A stretch of 64,000 nucleotides of DNA from Microbacterium hydrothermale (GTDB taxonomy: Bacteria; Actinomycetota; Actinomycetes; Actinomycetales; Microbacteriaceae): positions 1 through 64,000 of the forward strand of contig NZ_STGM01000009.1 in NCBI RefSeq assembly GCF_004854025.1. The letters run 5' to 3'. A model generated the notes under the pieces. That model did not search any database. It saw only the letters and a list, made by a program, of their open reading frames with translations, and had not been told where the DNA came from. This document shows, one piece after another, positions 51,521 to 62,146 of this stretch. A program made the translations under genes and the position numbers. Position 1 is the stretch's first letter, and each line of letters begins with the position of its first letter.

Positions 51521-52995
51521 CCGACGAGCGCGCCTTCGTCGCCGGGCTTCCCACCGACCTCTTCATCGACGGCGCCTGGCGACCGGCATCCACCGGGGAC
51601 CGCTTCGACGTCATCGACCCGTCCACGGGCGACGTGCTCGCCACGGTCGCCGACGCGAGCGTCGCCGACGGCGACGCCGCCCTGGCCGCCGCCCACCGCG
51701 CGCAGGAGTCGTGGGGGCGTACCGCCCCGCGCGAGCGCGCCGAGATCCTGCGCCGGGCGTTCGACCTCGTCACCGCCCGCGCCGAAGATTTCGCTCTCGC
51801 CATGACCCTCGAGATGGGAAAGCCCCTCGCCGAGGCGCGGGGCGAGGTCGCCTACGGTGCGGAGTTCCTGCGCTGGTTCAGCGAAGAGGCCCCGCGCATC
51901 TCGGGTCGGTACTCCGTCGCCCCCGACGGTCGCAACCGTCTTCTCGTGGTGCAACGCCCCGTGGGGCCGTGCCTGTTCATCACGCCGTGGAACTTCCCCC
52001 TCGCGATGGCCACGCGCAAGATCGCCCCCGCGATCGCGGCGGGCTGCACGATGGTGCTCAAGCCCGCCGCCCTCACCCCCCTCACGGCGCTGCTGCTCAC
52101 CGAGGTGCTGCGCGAGGCGGGGCTGCCGGACGGAGTGCTCAACGTCATCCCCACCACGCATGCCGGAGCCGTCACCGGCCCGCTCGTGCAGGACCCCCGC
52201 TTGCGCAAGCTCTCGTTCACCGGCTCGACCGGTGTCGGCCAGCGCCTCATCGCCGACTCGGCCGCCCAGGTGCTGCGCGTGTCGATGGAGCTCGGCGGGA
52301 ACGCGCCCTTCCTCGTCTTCGAGGACGCGGACCTGGATGCCGCGGTCGACGGCGCCGTGCTGGCGAAGATGCGCAACGGCGGCGAGGCGTGCGTCGCCGC
52401 GAATCGCTTCCTCGTGCACGAGTCCGTGGCCGAGGAGTTCACCGAGCGCTTCGCGGCCCGCATCGGCGCATTCGTTCCCGCGCGCGGCACCGATCCCTCC
52501 TCGACGGTGGGGCCGCTCGTCGACGCCGCCACGCGCGACAAAGTCGCCTCACTCGTCGAGGGAGCGGTCGCGCAGGGCGCGCGCGTTGCCGTCGGCGGGA
52601 GCGCGATCCCCGGGCCCGGCTACTTCTACCAGCCGACCGTCCTGATCGACGTGCCCGCCGACGCCGACATCCTGCGCGAGGAGATCTTCGGACCCGTCGC
52701 CCCGATCCTCACGTTCCGCGACGAGGACGAGGCGGTCCGCCTCGCCAACGACACGGAGTTCGGCCTGGTCTGCTTCGCCTACACGCGCGACCTCGATCGG
52801 GGCCTGCGCCTGGCGGAGCGCCTCGAGACGGGGATGCTCGGTCTGAACGCCGGCGTCGTGTCGAACCCCGCCGCGCCCTTCGGTGGCGTCAAGCAGTCGG
52901 GCCTCGGCCGCGAGGGCGGAGCCGAGGGCATCCACGAATACCTCGAGACCGTCTACGTCGGCATCGCCGACCCCTTCGCCTCCCGGAGCGCCTGA
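51517..52995 (+). CDS. NAD(P)-dependent aldehyde dehydrogenase (succinate-semialdehyde dehydrogenase-like)
   Basis: The 492-residue protein has FITPWNFPLAMATRKIAPAIAAG, the Rossmann FTGSTGVG, catalytic Glu in SMELGGNAP and catalytic Cys in NGGEACVAANR. The overall pattern is closest to GabD-type semialdehyde dehydrogenases. It is translationally coupled to the hydroxyacid dehydrogenase upstream and followed after 4 bases by an SDR. It probably oxidises a semialdehyde formed in the same pathway. Betaine aldehyde is a possible alternative substrate given the transporter. Confidence 0.9.
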   Translation: MTDERAFVAGLPTDLFIDGAWRPASTGDRFDVIDPSTGDVLATVADASVADGDAALAAAHRAQESWGRTAPRERAEILRRAFDLVTARAEDFALAMTLEMGKPLAEARGEVAYGAEFLRWFSEEAPRISGRYSVAPDGRNRLLVVQRPVGPCLFITPWNFPLAMATRKIAPAIAAGCTMVLKPAALTPLTALLLTEVLREAGLPDGVLNVIPTTHAGAVTGPLVQDPRLRKLSFTGSTGVGQRLIADSAAQVLRVSMELGGNAPFLVFEDADLDAAVDGAVLAKMRNGGEACVAANRFLVHESVAEEFTERFAARIGAFVPARGTDPSSTVGPLVDAATRDKVASLVEGAVAQGARVAVGGSAIPGPGYFYQPTVLIDVPADADILREEIFGPVAPILTFRDEDEAVRLANDTEFGLVCFAYTRDLDRGLRLAERLETGMLGLNAGVVSNPAAPFGGVKQSGLGREGGAEGIHEYLETVYVGIADPFASRSA

Positions 52996-52999
52996 TCGC

Positions 53000-53779
53000 A
53001 TGGACATCACCGATTTCTCCACCGACTTCTTCTCGCTCGCCGGTCGCACCGCGATCGTCACGGGCGGCAACGGGGGCCTCGGGCGCGCGTTCTCGGTCGC
53101 GCTCGCCGCGGCCGGAGCGAACGTCTTCGTCCCCTCGCTCGTCGACGACGACGGCGAGACGGCGAGGCTCATCGAGGCGCACGGGCGCGAGTACGCGTTC
53201 GTGCAGTCCGACATCACGGCCGCCGGCGAGCCCGAGCGGGTCGTGAAGGCCTGCGTCGACCGCTTCGGCGGGGTCGACGTGCTCGTCAACTCGGCCGGCA
53301 TCAACCTCCTCAGCGAAGACGTCGTCGCCTTCGACCGCGCCAAGTGGGACCCGATGATCGCCGTCAACCTCACGGCGGCCTTCGACTTCGCCCGCGCCTC
53401 GGCCGAGGTCATGATCCCGAATCGCCGCGGCAAGATCATCAACATCGCCTCCCTCTTCTCGTTCCTCGGCGGGCGTCAGTCGCCCGCGTACGCGGCATCC
53501 AAGGCCGGCATCGTCGGGTTCACGAAGGCCTACGCCGACGAGCTGGGCGGTTTCGGCATCCAGGTCAACGCGGTCGCTCCGGGATACTTCGCGACCGCCC
53601 TCACCGAGAAGACCCGATCGGATGCCGCGGCCAACGCCCGCATCGTCGACCACGTCCCCGCGGGCCGGTGGGGTGACCCCGCCGATCTGATGGGCGCGGT
53701 CGTGTTCCTCGCCAGCCGCGCCAGCGACTACGTCACCGGGCACACGCTCGTCGTCGACGGCGGCTACCTGCTGCGCTGA
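53000..53779 (+). CDS. Short-chain dehydrogenase/reductase (KduD-like)
   Basis: The 259-residue classical SDR has TGGNGGLG, NSAG in VLVNSAGIN, Ser in NIASLFS and catalytic YAASK, with the C-terminal VTGHTLVVDGGY. The resemblance to 2-deoxygluconate/gluconate 5-dehydrogenases suggests a polyol or sugar-acid substrate. It is the third gene of the rightward operon, 4 bases after the aldehyde dehydrogenase. Confidence 0.88.
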   Translation: MDITDFSTDFFSLAGRTAIVTGGNGGLGRAFSVALAAAGANVFVPSLVDDDGETARLIEAHGREYAFVQSDITAAGEPERVVKACVDRFGGVDVLVNSAGINLLSEDVVAFDRAKWDPMIAVNLTAAFDFARASAEVMIPNRRGKIINIASLFSFLGGRQSPAYAASKAGIVGFTKAYADELGGFGIQVNAVAPGYFATALTEKTRSDAAANARIVDHVPAGRWGDPADLMGAVVFLASRASDYVTGHTLVVDGGYLLR

Positions 53780-53809
53780 CCCGATACCCCTCGATCAAGG
53801 AAGACCGAC

Positions 53810-55273
53810 ATGGCCGATTCCCGTTCCCCGCTGACCCGTTCCGACATCGCCGCGCGTCTCACGGACCTGCTCGGCGCCGAGGCCGTCGACACCCGTGAGG
53901 CCGAGCTGCGCGAAGCCAGCGTCGACCGCTTCAAGAAGTACTCCGCCGTCCACGGCATCTTCGACGGGCCGTTCCCCGCCGCGATCGTGTATCCGCGTTC
54001 GACCGAGGATGTCGCCTCCGTGCTGCGCTTCGCGGACGAGAATCGGATCGCGATCGTCCCGCGCACCGGTCGCACGGCGACCGAGGGAGGACTCGAGACG
54101 GTGATCGCCGACACGATCGTGCTCGACGGATCGCGGATGGACGGCATCCTGAACATCGACACCGTCGACATGATGGTCACCGTCCAGTGCGGCGCCGGGC
54201 TGCAGCGCGTCGAGGACGAGCTGCGCGCACAGGGGTACACGACCGGCCACTCGCCGCAGTCCAAGCCCCTCGCGCAGTACGGCGGTCTGGTCGCGACGCG
54301 CTCGATCGGGCAGTTCTCGACGCTCTACGGAGGGATCGAGGACATGGTCGTGGGGCTCGAGGCCGTGCTGGCCGACGGCACGGTCACGCGCATCAAGAAC
54401 GTGCCGCGTCGCGCGGCGGGTCCCGACATCCGCCACCTCATCATCGGCAACGAGGGCGCGATGGCGTTCGTGACCGAGGTGACGGTCAAGATCTGGCCCT
54501 ACACGCCCGAGAACAACCGGTTCTTCGGCTTCCTCACCGAGGACTTCGGCGCGGGCATCGAGCTGCTGCGCGAACTCGTCACGCAGGGCTACCGCCCGTC
54601 GGTCGCGCGCGTGTACTCGCCCGAGGACGCCCGCCAGCACTTCGCCCACTTCCACGAGGGCAAGAGCGTCGTCGTGCTGGTCGCCGAGGGGCCGCGCCGT
54701 CTCGCCGACGCGACCGCTGAGGCCATCGCCGAGGCGGCCGAGGGCAAGCCCCTCGCGCGCGTCGACGACGCCCTGATCGCGTCGTGGTTCGACAACCTGA
54801 ACTGGGGCCAGGACAAGATCGACCGCGAGAAGCGCGAGATGCTCGAGAAGGCCCACCTCGGGTACACGACCGAGGTGTCGGTCGACTGGTCGCGCGTGGT
54901 CGAGCTGTACGAATCCGTCATGCAGCGCGTGCGCCGCGAGTTCCCCCGCGCCGCCGATCTGACCATGCTCGGCGCGCACTCCTCGCACAGCTACCAGACC
55001 GGCACGAACCTCTACTTCGTGTACGACTACGACATCCACTGCGACCCGCGCGACGAGATCACCGAGTACCACGAGCCCCTCAACGCGATCGTCGTCGAAG
55101 AGGCGCTGCGCCTGGGCGGGTCGATGGTGCACCACCACGGCATCGGCAAGTACCGCACCGCCTGGACCGACGAGGAGCACGGCAGCGCCGTGGTGCTGCT
55201 CGAGCGCATGAAGGCCGCTCTCGACCCGAACGGCATCATGAACCCCGGCACGATCTTCGCCCTGGGGCGCTGA
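53810..55273 (+). CDS. FAD-linked oxidase (alkyldihydroxyacetonephosphate synthase/VAO family)
   Basis: The 487-residue protein has the PCMH-type FAD domain (VYPRSTEDVASVLRFADENRIAIVPRTGRTATEGG, later VQCGAGLQRVEDELRAQGYTTGHSPQSKPLAQYGGLVATRSIG) and the C-terminal His motif SMVHHHGIGKYR typical of ADPS-like enzymes. Relatives include glycolate, D-lactate and polyol oxidases. AAGGAAG precedes ATG 53810. The following kinase gene overlaps its stop by 1 base. It likely oxidises a hydroxyacid or polyol; ether-lipid synthesis is unlikely in this catabolic setting. Confidence 0.87.
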   Translation: MADSRSPLTRSDIAARLTDLLGAEAVDTREAELREASVDRFKKYSAVHGIFDGPFPAAIVYPRSTEDVASVLRFADENRIAIVPRTGRTATEGGLETVIADTIVLDGSRMDGILNIDTVDMMVTVQCGAGLQRVEDELRAQGYTTGHSPQSKPLAQYGGLVATRSIGQFSTLYGGIEDMVVGLEAVLADGTVTRIKNVPRRAAGPDIRHLIIGNEGAMAFVTEVTVKIWPYTPENNRFFGFLTEDFGAGIELLRELVTQGYRPSVARVYSPEDARQHFAHFHEGKSVVVLVAEGPRRLADATAEAIAEAAEGKPLARVDDALIASWFDNLNWGQDKIDREKREMLEKAHLGYTTEVSVDWSRVVELYESVMQRVRREFPRAADLTMLGAHSSHSYQTGTNLYFVYDYDIHCDPRDEITEYHEPLNAIVVEEALRLGGSMVHHHGIGKYRTAWTDEEHGSAVVLLERMKAALDPNGIMNPGTIFALGR

Positions 55274-56679
55274 TGCCCGTCGTCGTCGCGATCGACAACG
55301 GCTCGCAGTCGACGAAGGTGCTCGTCGTCGACGAGACGGGACGCGTGCGGGCGCAGGCGCGCGTGGGGCTCCGACCCTACGCGACGCCCGCGCCCGGGCG
55401 CAGCGTCCATCCCAACGACGACGTGTGGGACTCGATCGTGCGCGCCTGCCGCCTGGCGATGGACCGCTTCGACGGCGACCCCGCCGAGGTGGTCGGCATC
55501 GGTCTGTGCACGATCCGTTTCTGCCGCGCGCTGATGCGCCCCGACGGCTCGCTCGCCGAACCGCTGTTGAGCTGGATGGACGAGCGCGTCTCGCGTCCGC
55601 ACGTCGCCGCGCCCGACGTGGCGCGCGTGACGACCTCGTCGGGATACATCGCGCACCGCCTCACGGGCGCATTCCGCGACGCCGCCGGCAACTATCAGGG
55701 GGTGTGGCCGATCGACCAGCGCTCGTGGCGGTGGTCGTCGGACCCGGATGCCGTGACGCAGACCGGCATGGACCCCTCGCTGCTCAGCGAGCTCGTGGAT
55801 CCCGGTGCCGAACTCGGCCGCGTCAGCGCCGAGGCGTCGGCGGCGACCGGCCTGCCCGCGGGCGTGCCGGTGTTCGCGACGTCGAACGACAAGGCCGTCG
55901 AGGCGCTCGGTGCGGGCCTGGCCTCGTCCGACGACGTGCTGCTGTCGTTCGGCACCTACATCGCGGCGATGACCGTGGCCGATGCCCCCGGTGGGGGAGC
56001 GGCGCACTGGGTGAACTTCGGCTCCCGCCCGGGCCAGTACCTCGCGGAGTCCACCGGCATCCGTCGCGGCATGTGGACCGTGAGCTGGTTGCGCGACCTG
56101 CTGCACCCCGTCGCCCCCGACGACGACATCTACGCGTTCGACCGCAGCCTCGGCGCTGAGGCGGAAGCGGTCGCTCCCGGATGCGACGGGGTCGCCGCCG
56201 TGCTGGACTGGCTCGCGCCCGGCGACGAACCGAATCGGCGCGGCGCCTTCGTCGGGTTCTCGGGCGCGCAGGGGCGCGGTCATCTCTACCGCGCCGTGCT
56301 GGAGGCCATCGCGTTCACGATGGCGGACCACATCGACGACATGGAGCGTGAACGCGGGGCCGTCGCGAGCGGCGTCATCGTGACCGGTGGCGGGGCGCAG
56401 TCGTCCCTGCTCGTGCAGATCGTCGCCGACGTGCTCGGGCGTCCCGTGCGCCGCGCGCTCGTCGACGACGCCGCGGGTATCGGCGCCGCGATCTGCGCCG
56501 CCGTCGGCGCGGGTCTTCATCCGGACTGGGATGCCGCGGTCGCGGCGATGTCCGGTACCGGCGAGCCGGTGCGACCAGGGGTGCACGCCGACGCCTATCG
56601 GGCTCTCCGCCCCTGGCACCGCGGCATCCGTTCGCGTGTCGCCGACCTGTCGGACTGGATGGTCACGGCGCGCGCCTGA
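55273..56679 (+). CDS. FGGY-family carbohydrate kinase
   Basis: The 468-residue protein has the N-terminal phosphate loop VVAIDNGSQSTKVLVVD, a middle segment with TSNDKAVEALGAG and LLSFGTYIAAM, and the C-terminal adenosine motif VTGGGAQSSLLVQIVADVLG. It phosphorylates a sugar, polyol or related compound. The usual GWxEQ of glycerol kinase is absent, so the substrate is open (xylulose, erythritol, ribulose or another). It closes the rightward operon, which ends at a perfect hairpin. Confidence 0.9.
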   Translation: MPVVVAIDNGSQSTKVLVVDETGRVRAQARVGLRPYATPAPGRSVHPNDDVWDSIVRACRLAMDRFDGDPAEVVGIGLCTIRFCRALMRPDGSLAEPLLSWMDERVSRPHVAAPDVARVTTSSGYIAHRLTGAFRDAAGNYQGVWPIDQRSWRWSSDPDAVTQTGMDPSLLSELVDPGAELGRVSAEASAATGLPAGVPVFATSNDKAVEALGAGLASSDDVLLSFGTYIAAMTVADAPGGGAAHWVNFGSRPGQYLAESTGIRRGMWTVSWLRDLLHPVAPDDDIYAFDRSLGAEAEAVAPGCDGVAAVLDWLAPGDEPNRRGAFVGFSGAQGRGHLYRAVLEAIAFTMADHIDDMERERGAVASGVIVTGGGAQSSLLVQIVADVLGRPVRRALVDDAAGIGAAICAAVGAGLHPDWDAAVAAMSGTGEPVRPGVHADAYRALRPWHRGIRSRVADLSDWMVTARA

Positions 56680-56693
56680 CGCGTCGTCCGGAC

Positions 56694-56720
56694 AACGGCC
56701 GCGGCTCTGCCGCGGCCGTT
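56694..56720 (+). terminator. Perfect 11-bp terminator hairpin
   Basis: AACGGCCGCGG (56694-56704) pairs fully with CCGCGGCCGTT (56710-56720) around CTCTG, 15 bases after the kinase stop. It separates the catabolic operon from the clpB promoter. Confidence 0.75.
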
Positions 56721-56757
56721 CGTCGTGCGCCCGGAGAACGCCCCGCCCCGGCATCCA

Positions 56758-56805
56758 TTGCCCCCGCCGACGTCCGCTGCTAAACTTGAGTCAATGCAAC
56801 TCAAG
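56758..56805 (+). promoter_or_regulatory. clpB promoter with perfect HAIR operator
   Basis: TTGCCC (56758-56763) and TAAACT (56781-56786) are 17 bases apart. CTTGAGT-N7-ACTCAAG (56785-56805) is a perfect HspR-associated inverted repeat starting in the -10 box. The clpB ATG lies 26 bases downstream. Confidence 0.9.
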
Positions 56806-56831
56806 TTTGCGACAGACTTCCAGGAGAACAC

Positions 56832-59039
<2,208 letters not shown>

Positions 59040-59053
59040 GGAAGCCGACATGG

Positions 59054-59088
59054 AGGGGAGGCCATGCTCCGGGGGAGTGGCCTCCCCT
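59054..59088 (+). terminator. Perfect 11-bp terminator hairpin after clpB
   Basis: AGGGGAGGCCA (59054-59064) pairs fully with TGGCCTCCCCT (59078-59088), followed by TT. It begins 15 bases after the clpB stop and lies between convergent genes. Confidence 0.8.
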
Positions 59089-59119
59089 TCGCGCGTCCGT
59101 CACGTCGAGGCGGGAGCGC

Positions 59120-59725
59120 TCACGGACACGGTGTGATCCAGGCCTTCACGAACGCCGCGGTCTGGTACGCGTACTGGAACGCCCAGTCGGCGGGCGTCAT
59201 GGGCGTGTCGACCCCGACGACCGTCACGTCCCCCGGGTAGCACTTCGCGAAGATGTACCGCGTACGGGCGACGTGCGGCGTGTAGGTGATGACCACCGTC
59301 TCGGCTGCCGGCTGCCGCGCGATGTACGCCGTCAGCAGCCGCGCTTCCCCGGCCGTCGTGAAAGGCTCCGGGGTCGTGCAGGTCGCCCCCGCCTGGCGGC
59401 ACTCGTCGACGGCGTCGGCGTCGAACGACGAATCCCCCCGGCCGGCGCGGGAGTCGGAGACGGAGATCAGCAGGGGGACGTGCCCGTCGGTGTCGCGGAT
59501 CGCGGCCGCCAGCTCGAGGCGTTGGGGCTGCGGCGGGCCGATGACGTAGACGAGGTCGGCTCCCGTCGGGTCGCCCTGGGGCGGGAAGACGTACACCGGC
59601 AGTCCCGCGATGACGATCGCCACCACTGCGATGACGAGCGCGAGGAGCGTCCTCCGGATGGCCCGACCGAGGCGCACGAGCCGCCGGTGCGTCGGCAGGG
59701 CGCCGGTTGCGGGAGAAGTCGTCAC
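59120..59725 (-). CDS. YdcF/SanA-like (DUF218) membrane-anchored protein
   Basis: The product is about 201 residues. It has an N-terminal basic stretch and one transmembrane helix (TLLALVIAVVAIVIAGLPVYVF), then a DUF218 domain with ADLVYVIGPPQPQRLELAAAI, EARLLTAYIARQP and a late TRYIFAKCYPGDVTVVGVD. Members such as ElyC/SanA/YdcF affect envelope polysaccharide or bind S-adenosylmethionine. Two Cys pairs in the external part may form disulfides. The start is uncertain: GTG 59725 touches GGAG, and in-frame starts upstream to about 59821 are possible. Confidence 0.72.
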   Translation of the reverse strand: MTTSPATGALPTHRRLVRLGRAIRRTLLALVIAVVAIVIAGLPVYVFPPQGDPTGADLVYVIGPPQPQRLELAAAIRDTDGHVPLLISVSDSRAGRGDSSFDADAVDECRQAGATCTTPEPFTTAGEARLLTAYIARQPAAETVVITYTPHVARTRYIFAKCYPGDVTVVGVDTPMTPADWAFQYAYQTAAFVKAWITPCP

Positions 59726-59853
59726 CTCCGTGAGCGTAGGGGCCTCGCGTGAACGCCGTGTTGCGTCGCAGCGGCGCGAGGGCATCGGCGGGCCGGGTGA
59801 GAACGGCCGCCGCAGCGGCATCCGCGGGCACTCCCTACCCGCGTCGCGACGAC

Positions 59854-59892
59854 GTCCGCCCCCGTCCCGCGAGGGCGGTGACGGGGGCGGAC
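59854..59892. terminator. Perfect 13-bp terminator hairpin
   Basis: GTCCGCCCCCGTC (59854-59866) pairs without mismatch with GACGGGGGCGGAC (59880-59892) around 13 bases. It lies 25 bases beyond the stop of the leftward nitroreductase gene. Confidence 0.75.
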
Positions 59893-59916
59893 GGATGCCG
59901 GTGACCCGGCGGGAGA

Positions 59917-60501
59917 TCAGGCGTCGAGCAGCAGCGACTCGGCGAGGGGACGACGCTCGCGCGGTGCCGACTCGCGCGCACGCACGGCCTCGTCGGCGGC
60001 ATCCAGGTCGCCGAAGGCGCCGACCGCGATGACGGTCACGGGCGTGAAGCGCTCATCGATAGAGAACGCGGTGCGCAGGTCGTCGGGGGAGAAGCCGCCC
60101 ATGGTGTGGGTGGCCAGGCCGCGGGCGTGCGCCTCGACGGTGAAGAAGGCCGCCGCCTGACCCGCGTCGTAGGTCGCCCACGGGCGGGCGTTGCCCTCGT
60201 CGTCGACGGTCTCGGCCAGCACCACCAGGAGCGCGCCGGCGGCCGGCGCCCACCCCTGGTTGAAGCCGATGAGCGAGGCGACGATCTTCTCGTGGGCCTC
60301 GGTGCCGCGACGGGCGAGGACGAAGCGCCAGGGCTGGGTGTTGCTGGCGGACGGCGACCAGCGCGCGGCCTCCAGCGCGGCGCGCAGCGCCTCCTCGTCG
60401 ATGGGGGTCTCCGCGTCGAAGACGCGGGTGCTCCAGCGCTCGGCGAGGACGTCGAGGATCGGGACGTCGGTCTGCGCGGTGCGGTCGAGAACGTGAGACA
60501 T
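59917..60501 (-). CDS. Nitroreductase-family flavoprotein
   Basis: The 194-residue protein has the FMN-binding pattern of the nitroreductase fold: ERWSTRVFDAETPIDEEAL, AARWSPSASNTQPWRFVLA, and WATYDAGQAAAFFTVEAHARGLATHTMGGF. It reduces nitro groups, quinones or similar compounds with NAD(P)H. ATG 60501 has GGAG 7 bases upstream. It is a single gene ending at a strong hairpin. The physiological substrate is unknown; a quinone or enone is as likely as a nitro compound. Confidence 0.9.
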   Translation of the reverse strand: MSHVLDRTAQTDVPILDVLAERWSTRVFDAETPIDEEALRAALEAARWSPSASNTQPWRFVLARRGTEAHEKIVASLIGFNQGWAPAAGALLVVLAETVDDEGNARPWATYDAGQAAAFFTVEAHARGLATHTMGGFSPDDLRTAFSIDERFTPVTVIAVGAFGDLDAADEAVRARESAPRERRPLAESLLLDA

Positions 60502-60671
60502 GGAAATACTCCTGAGGGTGAGGACGAAGCCGGGACGCCGTTGACCCGCATCCATCCAACGCCGTGATGCCGTGTCGTGTTCCCGCGTGACCTTATGCGT
60601 CCGTGACGAGATGCGTCCGCGCTGAGCTGGGCCCGCCGCGGTTGCGCGGACGCGCGGACGCGCGGGGGCGA

Positions 60672-62033
60672 TCAGGCGTTCCAGGTGGCCGGTCCGGCCG
60701 TTCCCGCCGGGTACTCGTCGAGCGGCACCTTGTTCTCGCGCCACGCGTCGATCACCGGCTGAACGATGCGCCAGCACTGCTCGGCGGCGTCGCCGCGCAC
60801 GGCGAGCATCGCGTCTCCGTCGAGGATGCCGGAGAGCACTTCGCCGTAGGCCTTGAGCGCACCGTCGCCGAGGTCGGCGGCGAGCGTCACCCGCTCGAGC
60901 TCGAGGGGGTCGTCGGCGCCGTTGACGTTGAGCCCGAGGCTCATCGTGTCGGGGCCGAGCGAGAACACCAGCACCGACGGCTCGCTGTCGCCCACGAAGC
61001 CGCCGGGGAGGTGGCGCACGGGCTTGAACGTCACGGTCACCGCGGGGTCGCCCGCGCCGAGCGCCTTGCCCGAGCGCAGCAGGATCGGCACGCCCTGCCA
61101 GCGGGAGGTGCGCACCTCGACCGTCATCTCGGCGAGCGTCTCGGTGCCGCGCTCCGCGTCGACGCCCGGCTCGTCGACGTACGACGAGAAGTGGCGCTCG
61201 CCGACGTCGCCGGCCGTGTAGCGGGCGCGACGCGAGTTCGCGACGGGATCGTCGTCGAGCACGTGCGTCGCGCGCAGCACCGCAGAGGTCGCGTCACGCA
61301 GGTCGAGCTGGTCGAGCGACGCGGGCGGCTCCATGGTGACGAAGGCCATGACCTGCAGCAGGTGGCTCTGGATCATGTCGACGAGGGCGCCGGCGCGGTC
61401 GTAGTAGCCCGCCCGCCCCTCGAGCCCGAGGGCCTCGGGGAAGTCGATGCGGATCGACGCGATGTCGTCGGCCGACCACACGCTCTCGATGAGCCGGTTC
61501 GCGAACCGGACGCCGAGGAGGTTGAGCACGGTCGAGCGGCCGAGGAAGTGGTCGATGCGGAAGACCTGGTCTTCGGGCACGAGCGTGGCCAGCTGCTGGT
61601 TGAGCGTGTGCGCGCTGGCCTCGTCGGTGCCGAAGGGCTTCTCGAGCGCGAGGATCGTGCCCTTGGGAAGGGTGACGTCGCTCAGGGCGAGGCACGCCTT
61701 CTCGGTCACCGCGGGCGGGACGGCGAAGTACAGCGCGGGGCGCCCCTCGGCGTCGTCGAGGAGCTTCTGCAGATCGGCGGCCTTCGTGATGTCGGCCTGC
61801 GAGTACGTCGTCTCCGCGACCGCGGCGAAGGCGGTCTCGGCATCCGTCGTCTGGAAGGACTTCTTCACCACCTCGCGCCAGTGCTCGTCGGTCCAGTCGT
61901 CCATCCCCGCGCCGTGAAGGCGCACCGAGCGCCCGGGCTCGCGCGTGAGCAGCTGGCCGAGGGCCGGCAGGAGCAGTCGAGAGGTGAGGTCGCCCGAGGC
62001 GCCCAGGATGATCAGGGTGGTGTCCGCGGCCAT
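60672..62033 (-). CDS. Glucose-6-phosphate dehydrogenase-family protein with diverged active-site signature
   Basis: The 453-residue protein has the N-terminal Rossmann motif (LIILGASGDLTSRLLLPAL), ALEKPFGTDEASA, RIDHFLGRSTVLNLL, and the C-terminal domain with RSGKAL and LERVTLAADLGDG. Canonical enzymes read RIDHYLGKE at the active site; here Tyr is Phe, Lys is Arg and Glu is Ser. It is probably a paralogue of the main Zwf with altered substrate or cofactor use, such as another sugar phosphate or free glucose. It is divergent from the GH15 glucosidase. ATG 62033 gives the family start. Confidence 0.85.
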   Translation of the reverse strand: MAADTTLIILGASGDLTSRLLLPALGQLLTREPGRSVRLHGAGMDDWTDEHWREVVKKSFQTTDAETAFAAVAETTYSQADITKAADLQKLLDDAEGRPALYFAVPPAVTEKACLALSDVTLPKGTILALEKPFGTDEASAHTLNQQLATLVPEDQVFRIDHFLGRSTVLNLLGVRFANRLIESVWSADDIASIRIDFPEALGLEGRAGYYDRAGALVDMIQSHLLQVMAFVTMEPPASLDQLDLRDATSAVLRATHVLDDDPVANSRRARYTAGDVGERHFSSYVDEPGVDAERGTETLAEMTVEVRTSRWQGVPILLRSGKALGAGDPAVTVTFKPVRHLPGGFVGDSEPSVLVFSLGPDTMSLGLNVNGADDPLELERVTLAADLGDGALKAYGEVLSGILDGDAMLAVRGDAAEQCWRIVQPVIDAWRENKVPLDEYPAGTAGPATWNA

Positions 62034-62146
62034 GCGGCCACCGTAGCGCTCCCCATCGACACGCCGTCGGTGCTTGCAGCCGACGCAGGGGAGCCACTAG
62101 CGGGATGCTCTGCCGCGATGTCGGCCGCACCTGTCATGATCCGAGG

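Noticed and set aside
56680..56831. Missing Clp_N domain of clpB through frameshift or misassigned start
   Set aside because: The 150 bases upstream contain the kinase terminator, a -35/-10 pair and a perfect HAIR site, with no coding pattern in any frame. The short form is genuine in this sequence.
59726..59916. N-terminal extension or separate gene upstream of the YdcF-like gene
   Set aside because: The frame is open to about 59821, but the sequence is Arg/Pro-rich and runs towards a perfect terminator hairpin at 59854-59892. No ribosome site supports a longer start.
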